DNA of 64,000 nucleotides from Paramacrobiotus metropolitanus (lineage: Eukaryota > Tardigrada > Eutardigrada > Parachela > Macrobiotidae): contig NW_026570386.1 of NCBI RefSeq assembly GCF_019649055.1, positions 164,158 through 228,157 on the forward strand, read 5' to 3'. The notes below the pieces were generated by a model. The model was given only the letters and a program-made list of their open reading frames with translations, was not told the origin of the DNA and searched no databases. Below are positions 10,941 to 23,900 of this stretch, in pieces (the stretch's first letter is position 1; every line of letters starts with the position of its first letter). Made by a program: the position numbers and the translations under genes.

Positions 10941-12818
10941 TCAGTAGTATGGCCGACGTGGATTGTTCTACAACACAAACATAAGCCAGCACTGTTTCAG
11001 CGATGTTGTACCAAAATTTCACAATCATAAAATGCATTTACCAGGGGATTAGGCCGATACTTATACGCCAGCATCATGCGCTTCCGGTACAAACTAAATT
11101 CATCGTCCTCTTCTGATGGCTCATCTGGTCGTTTCACACCCAATCCAGCACGTTCCATTGAAGTAGTACTGTCGCAAGGGACAACATTAACAGTTATACA
11201 CATAATCGATAATCGTAAAAACTTTTTCAATCAAAATCTGAATTATTCAGAAAATCTCTATAAATTTGGTTACCTGGAAATAGGGGCAGCTATTCCGCTA
11301 CTGCTAGCCCCTAGACCTTGTCCTTCAGTCCATCCAAACTTTTTCAACATCTGAAAGCCGACATTGTCCTCCGTCAATTTGTTTTCTTCATATTGTCCAA
11401 CATCGGCTGCTCCTTCTTTCGACAATTTCTGTTGAAATTTGGCCAGTTCCTCTTTGGGTAAGAAATCCTGCAAATGATGCTTTCCCTCATGCAGAGGTTT
11501 TGTCCGCTGTTCGGCTAGTTCTACAATAGGATTAAAAAGAAATTTGAGCAATCTTAAAAGCAAAAAAGATCTGACAATCATTCACCCTTGGTCTTTGCCA
11601 TCTCCGCTGCACGCGTAACATGTTCCTGCGATGGCACGCCTAACCCATCTTCCAAAACGACTTTCTTCGTTTTAAGCATGCTATCTTTCGACGCCAGCTG
11701 CTGCTTCAAATGCGCTAACTGCAAAACGGAAGCTGGCCAAAGCGAAATTAAATGGTTCCAACAAAATGATAACCTGAATCTGATGGAGCTGCTCGTCGCT
11801 TAATGGACACGGTACTGGTTTGACATCCGCTGTCGCTGTCGGAACTTCTTCACTGGAAGGACCCCAGCGACTGACGCGCTTTTTGGTTTTCTGCGTCGAA
11901 GTGGACGACTGTGCACGCAATTCAGCCAGACGCTGCTGATAGTACTGGTATTCAAGTGAGTCAACATTGCTGGGCTGCTGAAGGAACCTGCATGCTCGAC
12001 AGGGATTCCGTCAGAGAACAATCGACACTGACTGTATTTTGCAAGTCTTTTTAAGATCAGCGGAAACCGCCAAATAAGCAAATGGCGTGTCTAACTGCAA
12101 CGTACTCGGACAGTTCAGTCTCAGTACGGTCGGTCGACGGAGGGAAGCTTCCCTGAAGGACGAACTGCTGGGCCAAAGTGTCGATAATCCGGCGTCGATT
12201 TTCCGATAAAACGCAGGAATTTGGGTTTGGCATTTGCGAAACTTCTATAAAAAAAGCACGAAAAAGGTTATTGCGAGGCTAGGTCGTCACTCTACGACCA
12301 TCGATAAACATCACTATTTTAAATAAAACTTCAGACTTTTAATTTATTACTTGTAGATACCGAACAATGACAGAAGTAAAAATTAAAAAGAAGGCGACTA
12401 AAACAAAAAAATAAAATTATAAACGCATCAAACCAAAGTAAGCTTTACAAAATTCAAAAAGCAACTGGAAATTTACCAAACATTTGCTTTCCGTATCTCA
12501 CCTTTTCTGTTTGGCGGTGAACGGCGCTCAGAGCTACTGTCATTTCCTTGTTGTGAAAAACCTCCTAGTCTATGTTGTTAGACAAGAGAGACAACATTGC
12601 AAATCCGATAAATGATAAGCATGGAACTTCTTAATTCAATTTACAAAATTAACAAACCTATCTGTTCTGTCAGGACACGAGGCACCTGCAGCTGGAGCAA
12701 TTGATCCCGATGCGACTCCTGAAACCGAGGCAGCAGCAGTGCTAGTGCCTGCCGCAGCCAGTTTGGCTTCGATTTCCAGCTTTTTGGCCAACAGGAGGTC
12801 GCGAATAGACTGGCTCAT
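10941..12818 (-). CDS. SUGP1: SURP and G-patch domain-containing protein 1 (splicing factor SUGP1)
   Basis: SUGP1 is a nuclear spliceosome-associated factor that activates the helicase DHX15 through its G-patch and works with SF3B1 in branch-site choice. Proposed exons: 12818-12645, 12244-12068, 11977-11774, 11718-11586, 11520-11274, 11168-11042, 10967-10941, about 362 aa against 645 in human. Well supported: the end of a SURP module (TPFAYLA, then [10 protein letters not shown]), [37 protein letters not shown], the G-patch ([17 protein letters not shown]), [15 protein letters not shown], and a nine-codon last exon encoding NNPRRPYY exactly as in human. The N-terminal half is uncertain: exon 12244-12068 is open in more than one frame (see findings). 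The start codon at 12818 is chosen because an upstream stop blocks extension. Confidence 0.88.
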
Positions 12819-13719
12819 GGTGCGTGGACCAGCGTGGTATTCAAGGGAATGAGGGGATTCCAAATGCCTAACCAGGGTCCAGGCTAACCAGTTTACGTCC
12901 TATCCAGAAAAAAAAATGTAGACAAAACGATCAGCGGATGTCCGGGATCTGCAAAGCTAAAAATGACTATTCCATGGATAAGACGGATTCGCGACTCACA
13001 GTTTAAATCTGAAGTAACAGAACAAAATAAATTGTGTACTGATGCGAGGCCTTCGACAAGACACAAATAACGTATACTGAGCCTACTGCGACCCCACCGC
13101 ACGCATCAGCTGTGACTGCTGGCAAACAGAAAACCATGCTATTACGTATCCATAACACTCCTACTGGTTCGTTTTCAAAACCAAAATAATTCACATCAAA
13201 ATAAAACTACTATTCTTAATTTTCTGTAGAAATTAAACGCGTAAACAATACGATTCTTCTTTTGTTACTAAATAGTAAATAACTAAACTTACTTTCGATT
13301 GTTATTATTACTGATAATTCATAAACAGTTGCCCCATTTGCCACTACGAGAACTGGATCCCCGTGGGTTAGCTTAGTAGTCAGCTTACTGTGCCTGTATT
13401 TTTATTAATTTTGTAATTTTGTTACCACGCTTAACCTTGAACGGTAATATTACTACGAGTTCAAATTATACTTATTACATACTTGTCGTTATTGACTTAT
13501 TGTTACTATTATAACAAATAAAAATTTGTGTTTTGTAACTTTTGTTTCTTAATATTTCGGAAGCACTACAGTTATACATTATCTGTAGTGTTGTATGTAC
13601 TTGAAAACATTTGAAGTTCATTCAGCCCGAATCAGCCATGTCCAACTGTTTGCATTTATGATTTATGATTAATTTTGACTAGGTGCTCTCCGCACAAGCT
13701 TGTTCGTTTATTACGTACA
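12819..13719. other. Divergent intergenic region, SUGP1 / HTH gene
   Basis: About 900 bp of AT-rich sequence between oppositely directed genes. I see no coding sequence beyond a short open extension upstream of the SUGP1 ATG (to about 12899). It probably contains both promoters, but no clear core elements. Confidence 0.4.
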
Positions 13720-15029
13720 ATGTCGCGTCATACGTTTTCTTTAGCAGAAAAAATTACAGTTGTGGAATTTGCGAAGCTTACGAGTATCCACAAAGCTGCG
13801 ACAACGTATAATGTTGATCGTAAGTCGGTTCGTTCATGGATTAAACAAGAAGAAATACTTCGGGTTTCCGTTGATCAAGGAGGTAAGTACGGACAGACGG
13901 GACATACGGTGTACAGTGTACTTATTGTTATTGAGAATAACGTTGTTCATTTTTTGATCGCAGCTGATGCTATGCAGTTTATTACAGGTCAGTCGAATCG
14001 CAAACGTTTGAACGGAGCTGGAAGGAAGCCAAAGAAATTAACGGAAGTACGGTGTTTCAAAGCTTTCACTTTTCTGTGTATGTTTTATATATTACAGTAT
14101 ATACATATATGTATATATCTATATAGATAGATGTGAATATTAAATATGGGTATCTTTGGTATTTTTTCTTGATACCGAACCATGAAAGCAAAATAAGCAC
14201 TTATTGCAAAGTTGTGAAGTTAAATTTGTTCGCTGTATAATGTATATAAATTATCATGTTTCGAAACCCAGAATGTCTTACAAGTTAGACATTCGTGCGA
14301 CCACTTTGCCACCTTGTTAATTTTCTAGCGCACGGATAAAAGCGGGAAATTTTCGACACCTGCAAGTAATGGCGCTTCGGAATCAAATACGGTTAGTCAT
14401 TATTCATTAAGATGTATATAACTTGAATCGCTTGATATACAATTTTATATGCCATGCCCATACGAGATACTTTCGGTATTACTTTGATGCCAAACGTACC
14501 GCTTTTTGATTTGGTCTGTGTATGCTCTTTTAAAATTTAAAAGTTAAATTTTTCCTAGGAATTACTGAGATCAGTTAAACACTAAAATTAATTTTTATCG
14601 GTTGGGTGGACTTAGTGAGGTGTAGCTTAAACAAACCAAAATTTTACTGCAGTAATGCTGATGATTGTGTATCCGTTACAGAAAGGGTCAACCGCGAAGA
14701 GTACTTCTCGTGCAGTTCAGAAACGAGGGCGAATACGGGATCTGTTAGCACAGGAGGAAGAACTTAACACAGCCCTGGCATCTGCCACTGTGTCTTGGCA
14801 GCAGGATGGTGACCAGGATCATCTGCGCTCCTGGGTAACAGCCGCGTGGAATCTGATGAAAGTGTCTATGCAGATCGGTGAGAATCGGATGGAGACGGAA
14901 ATATCTGGATTAAGGAAGGACCTCTCTGATGTGAAAGCTAAAATCAAAGGGTTGGAAACTAAGCTGACTGGTATAGAAGCACTATTAGCCGCAGTGGTTC
15001 AGCATTTGAGCCTTCCTCAAACCCAGTAG
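13720..15029 (+). CDS. Small protein with pogo/Brinker-type HTH and coiled coil
   Basis: Four exons join in phase: 13720-13882, 13964-14046, 14329-14391, 14682-15029, about 218 aa. Residues 5-45 (FSLAEKITVVEFAKL...AATTYNVDRKSVRSWIKQ) form a three-helix HTH of the kind seen at the N-terminus of pogo/CENP-B/Jerky-like and Brinker-type DNA-binding domains. The second exon ends in KRLNGAGRKPKK, resembling the basic GRKP linker after the HTH in pogo-family proteins. The rest is not a transposase: a Ser/Thr-rich linker, a conserved-looking helical block (LRSWVTAAWNLMKVSMQIGENRMETEI), then a heptad-like coiled coil (LRKDLSDVKAKIKGLETKLTGIEALLAAV). No DDE catalytic domain follows. Likely a nuclear DNA-binding dimer derived from a transposon N-terminus. 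Function unknown. Confidence 0.68.
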
Positions 15030-15855
15030 GACTGTGTTCAGGTTATTTGTCATTCTTTTTTGTCTGTTATTATTTTGTAGCCACATTTTATTATTTGTTG
15101 GTGCTCGACCGTTTTTGTTTGCATGAAAAAAAATTCAGTTAAGTATCAGTTGAATCTCTTTGTTGTTGTACACATCGTTGTCGACAACTTGCAAACTGAA
15201 AACTTTGACTGAAAATGAAATTTCGGCAGCGGAATGTGTGTGTGTTGACGTTTCCTTTCTGGGTTGACAAATATATTTCGCGGCCATTCTCCTGGATTCA
15301 GTCTAGTAGCTATTAACTAATATGTAATTAACATGACGTAATTTTTGCATATGCAGGTTGCAGCTGTCAAAAACAAGTTGGTACGAATCTTACTTGGGAT
15401 TAAGAGCAAAAAAAATTATGTTTTATTGTCTTTGAAAAGTGATTATAATAAACGCCAAAATGCAGTAAGAAAAACAACTAGAAATTTAAGTTACTGTACT
15501 TACTGTTAGTGTACAATACTACCTTGTTTTAAAATTTAAAGCAAGTCTTTTTCCGGCATCTTGGAGCTCGTTGCTGCCTTCCCAATGGTGGCTGGCTTAT
15601 TCACTTGTTTGAAGTCCTACTACCCCGGAGGTGCTCGGGCTAAGTGGAGTAGTGTTCTGTACCAAAGAAATTTTCACACAATTTGTTTAGAGACTGAGTT
15701 GTTGCGGGCTTTCGAGTTTTTCTTTTGTTTAATTTCAATTTTATCGGAAGTACCCGTACCACAGACCTCGCATTTTAAACTTTATTATATTATAGAATAT
15801 GAAAATCCTTTGCGCTAAAAAGAGACTCACTTGCCCGTAGTCTGTGTTATTTGTT
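15030..15855. other. Intergenic region upstream of PCBD
   Basis: About 825 bp with no supported coding exon. An open stretch at 15561-15818 lacks recognisable similarity. Probably holds the 3' end of the HTH gene and the PCBD promoter. Confidence 0.35.
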
Positions 15856-17100
15856 ATGGTGCAAAGGTACGACCACAGTGGCCGTCGTGGAAACTTGTCG
15901 CGATCAGCTATGATTATGAAGTTGAACTATCGATTATCTGTAGCGATAAAAGGATCAGGAAAGCATTTCTCGACAATATCTTTTGCAGACAGCCATGCCT
16001 TAAACCGCTGCCTCTTGCAGAGTGGCACACAGAAGCAATCAACGGTGACTACTGCGCCACTTCAGCCCATTCAAACTTTATCATTCTCTAAGAGCTCTTC
16101 CAAGTTTTCTTCTCTGAAACCCAAAATGGTGAGTTTATGAGTTGCTGGTGCACCTATTCGGAGGGTAGACGGGGGCTATTGATGATTTTTTAAATTACGT
16201 ACATACGTTTACGTACATCCTACATCGTTTTCTAAGACACTTGTTTGTTATGTCGTATGCGTGCTGTACTGTTTCCCTTTCATATTCTGATAATGTTTGT
16301 TAAGGTAAACTGTAAACACCATGAACAGTAAATTAGTTAGTGAGTAATAACGCGGCATCTTTTCTTGCAGTCTCTTGCTAGCAAGTTTCCAAAACTGAGC
16401 AGCGAAGATCGCAGCCAACACCTTCAGCCCTTGCAGAATGCGGGCTGGACCATGGTGGAAGGGAGAGACGCTATTCATAAGGTGGGTTTATAATTTATTT
16501 TGTAATTCTGTTCAACTACAGAATTCTTGTAAAATTGAATAACTGCAGTTTTTCTTTCCGCGTTTGCAATACATATATAATTATGTACTGAGACTGTTTC
16601 AGTTATACTTTTGGGTTTGTTCTCTATGATTTGCTGCTGCCTTTGCGTGATCGTTATCAATTTACCAACAATCAGTTCATAAGAGTATGAAGTACTGCAC
16701 AAGCTACTGTAGTAACTTCAACTAACTTGTTTGTTAACACTGGAACGATTACTTTTGGTGTTTGCACCCTGTAAGCAGCATCGCGAAAACTGTTGTGCAC
16801 TGATAATATTTTGTGCAATTATGCCAGTTGATATGGTATGGATTGCATTCGATATCGTACAGGGGAAACATAAAAATTTGGCTATGTTTGCAGGAATTCC
16901 AGTTCAAAGACTTCAACGAGGCCTTTGGATTTATGACGCGTGTGGCACTGTTAGCTGAGAAAATGGACCATCATCCGGAATGGTTCAATGTTTATAATAA
17001 GGTGAAAATCACCCTCAGTAGCCATGATGTTAATGGGCTCTCGCAGCGGGATGTCAAACTGGCCACTTTCGTCGAGGAAGCGGCAAAAAAAGCTGTTTGA
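15856..17100 (+). CDS. PCBD1: Pterin-4a-carbinolamine dehydratase (PCBD/DCoH) with N-terminal extension
   Basis: PCBD dehydrates 4a-hydroxytetrahydrobiopterin, recycling the cofactor of aromatic amino-acid hydroxylases. In vertebrates it also dimerises HNF1. Three exons join in phase: 15856-16128, 16371-16481, 16894-17100, about 196 aa. The last two exons encode the whole single-domain enzyme: [64 protein letters not shown] and the signature histidines (DHHPEW). The first exon adds about 91 residues with few acids, many Arg/Lys/Ser, and no PCBD similarity. Its last codon is ATG just before the core, so initiation there would give a protein of normal size (about 106 aa). Two forms are therefore possible. 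Confidence 0.92.
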
Positions 17101-17616
17101 TGTCCAGAAATTTTATTGATTCCCATGGGGCTAAAATGACCATCATTCATGGTACCTGGAATGTGTATTAGTCGCAGTTCTTTCAGTTTTCTTGCAGTTC
17201 TGTGTGACACAAAATGCTTTTTCGTTGCTTCGATGCCGAGGAGCATTTTACCGTTTTAACCAAATTCCTCTGCGAACTTTCATCACAGTCTTGACGTAGA
17301 AAGTAAAACGAAATATATTTGTATTTATTAATGCTAAATGAATGCATTTTCTGGAATTAATGATTGGAAATCAGTAAACGCTGAATAGATCTCTTCTATT
17401 TTGTAATACCTTTTATCCCACTGCACTTGACATTTGTCTTTATAAATAACAAAAAGTTATAAAAATATACAAAATAATATTGCAAAATATAGTTTCCATT
17501 TCTGAGGCTAACCAAAAAGCGAGGCTAGCTAGACTGACGATTACGAGCGCCCGAATATTTCCAACGAAGTTGAAACAAAAACAAAACAAATTTGGTAGAT
17601 CTTACGCATTACTCAG
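17101..17616. other. Convergent intergenic region
   Basis: AT-rich 3' flanks of PCBD (+) and the unrecognised gene (-). Nothing coding seen. Confidence 0.4.
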
Positions 17617-19591
17617 TCAATGCGTGGCCAGAACTGCTCGGAAATCCCCCATACTAATCTGACACAGAAGTTCGGAAGCCGTTCGCGAAGCTGCCACGCG
17701 CTGTTCCACCGGAACATTCTTGTACAGAAACAGTTCGGTGGTGGGCCAGGCGTCTCGCATTAATATTCCCATCGACAGCAACTCAAGAAATCGCCTAAAA
17801 TGCATGCCAAATACTAACGCTAAGGAAGAAAAGATTTACAGAAATATTGCACATCTAAGCATAATCCACTAAAGCGTAGCGAAGGTCCTCTGTGTTTAAG
17901 AAAACGGGACTTTTCGATGCCTCTTTCATGCATTAATAATAAGAAATAAATCTATGATTTATATTTACTGAACACAAAAAATAATAAAACAAACTGGGAA
18001 ATTTGAAAAAAAATAAACAATTTGTAAGCAACCACTAAAAAGAAAGCTCAGTAAACAGTTTATTGAATAAACTTTATTAAATTTGGTTTGCCGCTTCGCT
18101 TCGATCTTTTAGTGCCAGCCAACAGCGGTGCAGTTTCCTACTATTTACATGACGGGGACCCAACGCAAAAGCTCACCGAAAAGCTGACTCTATGGACAAA
18201 GTACTTCCCTCCACCAGTGCCGTTACACATAAATGGGCCTACAAAACAGACGCAGAACAATCAGCAACGACTGTACGCAACAGAATGGAAGTTATCTGGC
18301 GCTTCAACATTTGTTACATACCAAAAGATCAAGAGCGGAATCAGTAAAGATACTGAACGAAGTATGTCGCTCCCTGAGATCCGTTAACAACCGAACCAAC
18401 CCTTTAATGCTACAAGAGAAAATGAAACGGAAATTGCAACTGGAACACAGAAAAACCTCAGCAGCAAATTACTAACACAAAACTGTATTTCCAGATTTGG
18501 TAACTAACTTGGAAGCTGACGCATTATTCGCAAACCAAGCCGCTTCCTCCACAAGTCTGGCGCTTGCTTCAAGAACATCCGCAGGAACTGTTAGGAAAAA
18601 TGACCAATTTCCATAAGTCATAAATATCCAGTGACTGTTAACAACTTAACACCACCAAAAAGCCCGCGAGTGCAAAAGTACCTAGATCGGGATCCGGCTG
18701 ATCTGTATCCGGTACGGGTGTGTTTTGGCCTGCAGATTCAGCGGTGACATGAATTTTCACACTGGCTAGAGACGATGAAACTTCCAGAATATATCCATCC
18801 ATGGCCCAACCAAACTCTAAAACGGCACCACAGTACTGCAGATTAAAATTATTAAACTTCGGAATCAAGGCATCATTTTTACTTTCGCTTGGAAAACTTT
18901 GCATCAAATCCCCGACGATTTTCTCCCCAAGTAATCGCAGGGTGACAACTAAAAAAAGACAGAATGTGTTATGTATCGACGCATCACGGTGTAATGAAAA
19001 AACAAAAATTCAAATTACCTGAAGGAGAAGTTTTCAATCGAATAACAATTTCCGCATATAATTCTCTCGGACCGGTAATCGTTGTGTCTTTTTGATACTG
19101 TCCTACTAATTTCACTTCGTCCACGATCTAAAACATACACAATGTAATGTTTACTGTGAAACCAATTTTCAAAGCGAAAACAAATCGATACTGCAATTAT
19201 TTCAAATATTTACATGTTGTCGAAATGACGCAGTATTGCACTTTTAATTTGCTACGGCTGAAATTTACACACTGCTGTGAAAAACCAATATCCCACTTAC
19301 GCAAGCAGTGAACATGCCACTGGCTCCCTGCAGGATAATTCCCTCGAGGACGGTTTGCAATTTGGAAACCAATCCGATCACGGCGTCTTTGGAGCGTGCA
19401 GGCACGGTGATGGCAAACAAGCGCTGAAAAACAGCGGATTTGAAGGCCTCCGACGAGTCGGGCTTCTGCTCGACGGTTAGCCGCTGATATTCCGACGGCG
19501 AGATCTGCAAATGCGCAAAGCGATGGAGGTTTCTGCTCATGCTCTGACTGATATCGCATGCCTTTCTTCGTCGCGCATTTTTGCGGTACAT
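17617..19591 (-). CDS. Unrecognised five-exon protein
   Basis: Five exons join in phase: 19591-19301, 19127-19019, 18948-18682, 18587-18477, 17819-17617 (TGA), about 326 aa. A second in-frame ATG at 19540 (MSRNLHRF) could be the true start. Not recognised as a known family. The N-terminal half looks globular alpha/beta (AVFQRLFAITVPARSKDAVIGLVSKLQ, ELYAEIVIRL, ATLEFGW-like strands, VKIHVTAES), then a Pro/Asp-rich linker (NTPVPDTDQPDPDL). A mainly helical C-terminus follows (VLEASARLVEEAAWF; FLELLSMGILMRDAW; RVAASRTASELL). No signal peptide or membrane helix. The last join uses donor GTTAGT and an acceptor with a strong pyrimidine tract at about 17820. If that intron is retained, the frame stops at 18472 (about 260 aa). 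Exons 1-4 are better supported than exon 5. Confidence 0.6.
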
Positions 19592-20999
19592 CGTAAAATT
19601 AACCTGAACGACTAGACCTAACTTACGGTGTTCTTACAGCTTACTGATTCGCAGATCGTAAGACTTACCTGGTACAAGTCACATGCAGGGAACATTTCCG
19701 CGACCAATTTAGTGCCAAGAAGAGTAAAAACAGAATAATAAGCGCTCTGAGCCGATTCTATATATAGATATCAGTACCGTTCTGAATCCTGATCGAAGCT
19801 CACAAACGAAAGCAAATGGCAGAAAACTTCGGGAGTGCCTTGTAATTAATTCCATTTGCAAAACTTCGAAAATGCTTTTCGCCTTTTCCGAAATCGAAAT
19901 CCATATGTACTGTCAGTAATGATAACACACCAACAAAGCACGCACTTGTTAAGCAGAGCGGTAATCGCCTCCCGAAGCGGTGGGTTTTTCCTTTTGTGTA
20001 TTTGCTGTTTTCGAATTTGATTACTTAAAAGTTAAAAGATGAAATATACTCGTATACTTAATAAAACCTCATCAAAGTAATTACTCATGACTGGGAAGAT
20101 CAAAACCGTTTATACATAAGTTTTTTTCACGACAGATAACACGGGCACGAAAAAACTCTGAAAGCAGTTTTTACCCAACGCTTCAATGACTGCATAAAGC
20201 CGTACAGGAAGCGATGATGTAAACAGCGGCTTCGTTGCCAAAACGGTCAAACAAAATCTGCAGGAGAATGGACTGTATGTACTTACTTGTAAAGCCTAAA
20301 TATTATAATTATTAATTTATATGCTTATATGATTTAAGTATCGTGCGCCAGTGCAGCGCTCGAATGCATTGCTTGTCGATATGTCTCTAACCAGATGCAA
20401 AAAACACTTCATAATTTATGCGAATAACAAATCCGTATTAGAATTTACTAACTCATCCTACCTAACTCAGTACAATTGTCTTTTACTACTGTACTATCTT
20501 ATAAATTGGGTATTCGGTCACATTACTCACAAAAACAAGTACGAGTACGAATTGTACCAACATTTTTATTTCACCTGAACATTCCATATACCCATCGACA
20601 ACATATTTGACCGTATTGAGCAACAAAAGCGTGTATACAGTTTGTGAAGCTGAAGATTCCCATACTCCTCGTAGCCACCATAATAAAACATAAAATCTAG
20701 AATACATCAAATAGAAGAGCTTACACAAAAACCCTCCCCTCGACATTAAGTGCAATGATGCACCCAGCTACTAATCAGTGAATACCTACAAACATTATTA
20801 ATATTTCGGGAATGTGCTGGCCGAACCATTTTCGCCAACCATCCCGCTCTTTGGCACAAAAGGTCCCTTTTTATTCTCTCCACAAAAAAGAGACCGCTCA
20901 GAAAGTTAAAACATCCTCGATTTCTCGACCCCGCAAACCACTCGGAACGTGTACAATTATGGCTCTCCTGTATCATCACAGCACACGGATTTAGTGTCC
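19592..20999. other. Intergenic region
   Basis: About 1.4 kb of AT-rich DNA between the upstream end of one minus-strand gene and the 3' end of the next. Short ORFs (for example 20351-20578) lack similarity and codon structure. No exon recognised. Confidence 0.4.
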
Positions 21000-23900
21000 T
21001 TATACCAGATGACCTTTCAGCTCATCCACCAAGGCTTCCGCTCGATACGTTGGAATGGCTTGTCCGTTAAAGGTCGACAACAGAGAGGTTTTATGGATCG
21101 GTTCATACGTTAAATGGTTGGGAATGGGTCGGAGTGGCGACGGACTGTGTGTATGAGGCTGCATTGTCTGGCGGGCAGTTCTGCGTAAGTTCTCAATATA
21201 AAAATCCTCAGCATCGTAATCGACTCCCATTTCGTTTTCCAAATCATGAGCTAAAAAAGCCAATGTTAATGTTTAACCGTTTATTACAGCACTATTTTAC
21301 GAATGGTGGATCGTAGGAAAACACAAAACAAATTTGAATTTTACAAATAATGATTTAGGCGAATCTTCACATACTTGGCTCAGGAGCTGTCCAGTGCTTG
21401 TATGTCCCGTACGGACTGTGGTATGGCTCATCCAGCAGATATGTGCTCGCGGCATTTGTGCGTACCGCTGAGGGCGATAGTTGATTTTTCGGTCCGGAAT
21501 ACGAATCCACTGGTGTTTTCTCCACATCGAACCCCGTTGTCTCCGTGCCGGTGTCCATACCATTCTGACTGCACACTTCCGTGTGACCTTTGGAACTACC
21601 CGAGCTGTCGCTGTTTGCCATTTCTACAAAGAAACACACCTCATCAACATAGGGTGTCTTATGCAAATATTTTGACCAATTATTCAGAAGCCTCTCGTGA
21701 TCCATCAATTTCAGGGGAAAGCATAATTAAAGATCCTTCGTATTGATCTCAAAGCCTACACTGAAACTGACACCCCATCAAGTAAATCTCACAATAAACC
21801 CTCAACTCGGAACACTGACCGACAAATACAATACAAAACGCAATCAATAAACGACCAGCTCAGGATATCAATGTCAGATTATAAGCCCCCAACGCTCTGG
21901 CTATAAATATACGTATCTACATGTCCTACATTATACACATCCAACTGGAAACACAATCTCCGTATAAACATCTTCTGCCAGCCTTGACCGGTATTATCTT
22001 GTCTTTGCGGATCAAAAATACACTGATCCATCAACACCAGCGAATAACATTTACCTTCAAATTTCTTGCTTTTTCCCCGGATTAACACGTAAATCAAACA
22101 GCCCAACAGTGCACAGAACACCGCACCGCCAACGGACGCCGACACCGCCACGATCATGGTCAGATTCTCCGGTTTGGTTCCCGTTTGTCCGACACTGTCC
22201 ACATCCGTCGCATTGGTCGTGTCAATGGGATTCCCAGCGGCATCGTAAACGTCGAATTTGTTCGTTGTGGGCTGCATCGGAATGATCTTCGGCGTCACCG
22301 TGACCACGGCGCTGGTCCGACTCACTTCGCTGATCTCGCTATTGGCCGCCTGGCACGTCACGGAAATGTCGCTGTACTCATCGGGGGATAGTTTGATGAT
22401 GATGGTGGACGTGGTTATGAAAGCACCTAATAACAATATACATGAGAAATTATTGTCTCCCTCTATCAACATTCAGTGTAAACTCATCAATTTTTTATTG
22501 CAAATATGGTTTGCAAAATGTAACCAACTCCCAAAGGAAGATGCTATACCAGATTCTCAACAGGGATTTCGTTTTATTAAGTTACGCCGACAATTTTTTC
22601 GTCAATATGCAGCATTATTTAAATATTCATGTCATCACCTCGAACATCCTTTTTGTTACAGTACGGGAAATGGATTTTTTTCGGAAACAGTTATTCAACA
22701 TCGACATTGTCCGTTCAACTTATGCAACTTTACAAGCGGATAACGAAAAACATACCATCATTGGTGGGTTGGTAATGGACACTTTTTTCCCGAAATGGCC
22801 TGTTATTGATAGTCCATGTGATTTCTGCGGCGGGATTACTCGGATTGGATGTACAATTCACATCCAGAGAACTGCCGGGTCGGGCTTCACGCGGTGTTTT
22901 TAGGTTGACCGTCGATGGGCCAACTATCGACAAAAAAAATAATGGGAGACAAACACTTTAAGCGTAGTAGACAAAGTGCAGTGACGATAACATTTCGCTG
23001 AAAACAATTTCGATAGTTTGTTCAGGATAACTAAGGCCAGATTAAGTCCTACGAGTATTGTCCAAATGTTTTGTTTTTGCGAAAAAGCGACTGTCAGGCA
23101 CAAAATGTTTTTTTTAGTTAACCAACACTCGGTACTACGATTAAGAAGAGAACTAACATAACGATGCAAATAAAATGTTCATATAACGATGCAATAAAAT
23201 GTTCATGTTATGTTATGTTATAAAATTTATTCAGAAAGAAATATGTTTAAGAAACCTAAAAAACACCTTTAATGTAGAAACAGCTATAAGTAAGTTCAAT
23301 TTAATCACAAGATAGAAAGAACGCTTACACAGAACACTCAGCGTGGTCTGCACATCGACACCGCGCGGCATGAGCTCGTTAACGGCTTCGCACTTGAGCA
23401 TTGCGCCATTGTCAATCTCACGGGGGACAAACGTCAGAACGGCCGAAGCGGCACGGCCCAACGAGAGATGTGTGGTCTCAGCGCTGTCCTCTTGAATGTT
23501 GTTGCGAAACCATGTCAGCTGTGGAATGGGATTGCCGCCATCCGATGAGCACAATAACCGGAAGTCGCGCTCTCCTTTACGCACTTTCACTTTATCGCCC
23601 ACTTTCACGCCGTCTCTGTCACGTATCACTGGCGTGGAAGGAGGAACTAAGAAACGCAAACTATCAGAAACTGTGCCAAAACAATGCGGTACTCCGTGTA
23701 CGTCTTGCACTGCCTTGTCTTTCAAATTTTTTGATTTTTTTCGCACGCTAATTGTCCCGTTGCAATTTACCAGTTTGTTGTATACAGTACAGTTTCTGCA
23801 CAAATTCCGAAAATTAGCGATACTCACAAAGCACAAGTAGTTTGACGGAACGCGCTAAAGGTCGGCTGAGCGCTATGCTTTCGGCTTGGCAGGTGAAATC

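Noticed and set aside
18088-18475. Plus-strand ORFs of 99 and 80 codons in overlapping frames
   Set aside because: They lie in the last intron of the minus-strand gene, three frames look equally protein-like, and none has splice partners or recognisable similarity.
22185-22903. Overlapping plus-strand ORFs up to 161 codons
   Set aside because: Antisense to the Ig4 and membrane exons of the minus-strand receptor and to its intron; no splice or homology support.
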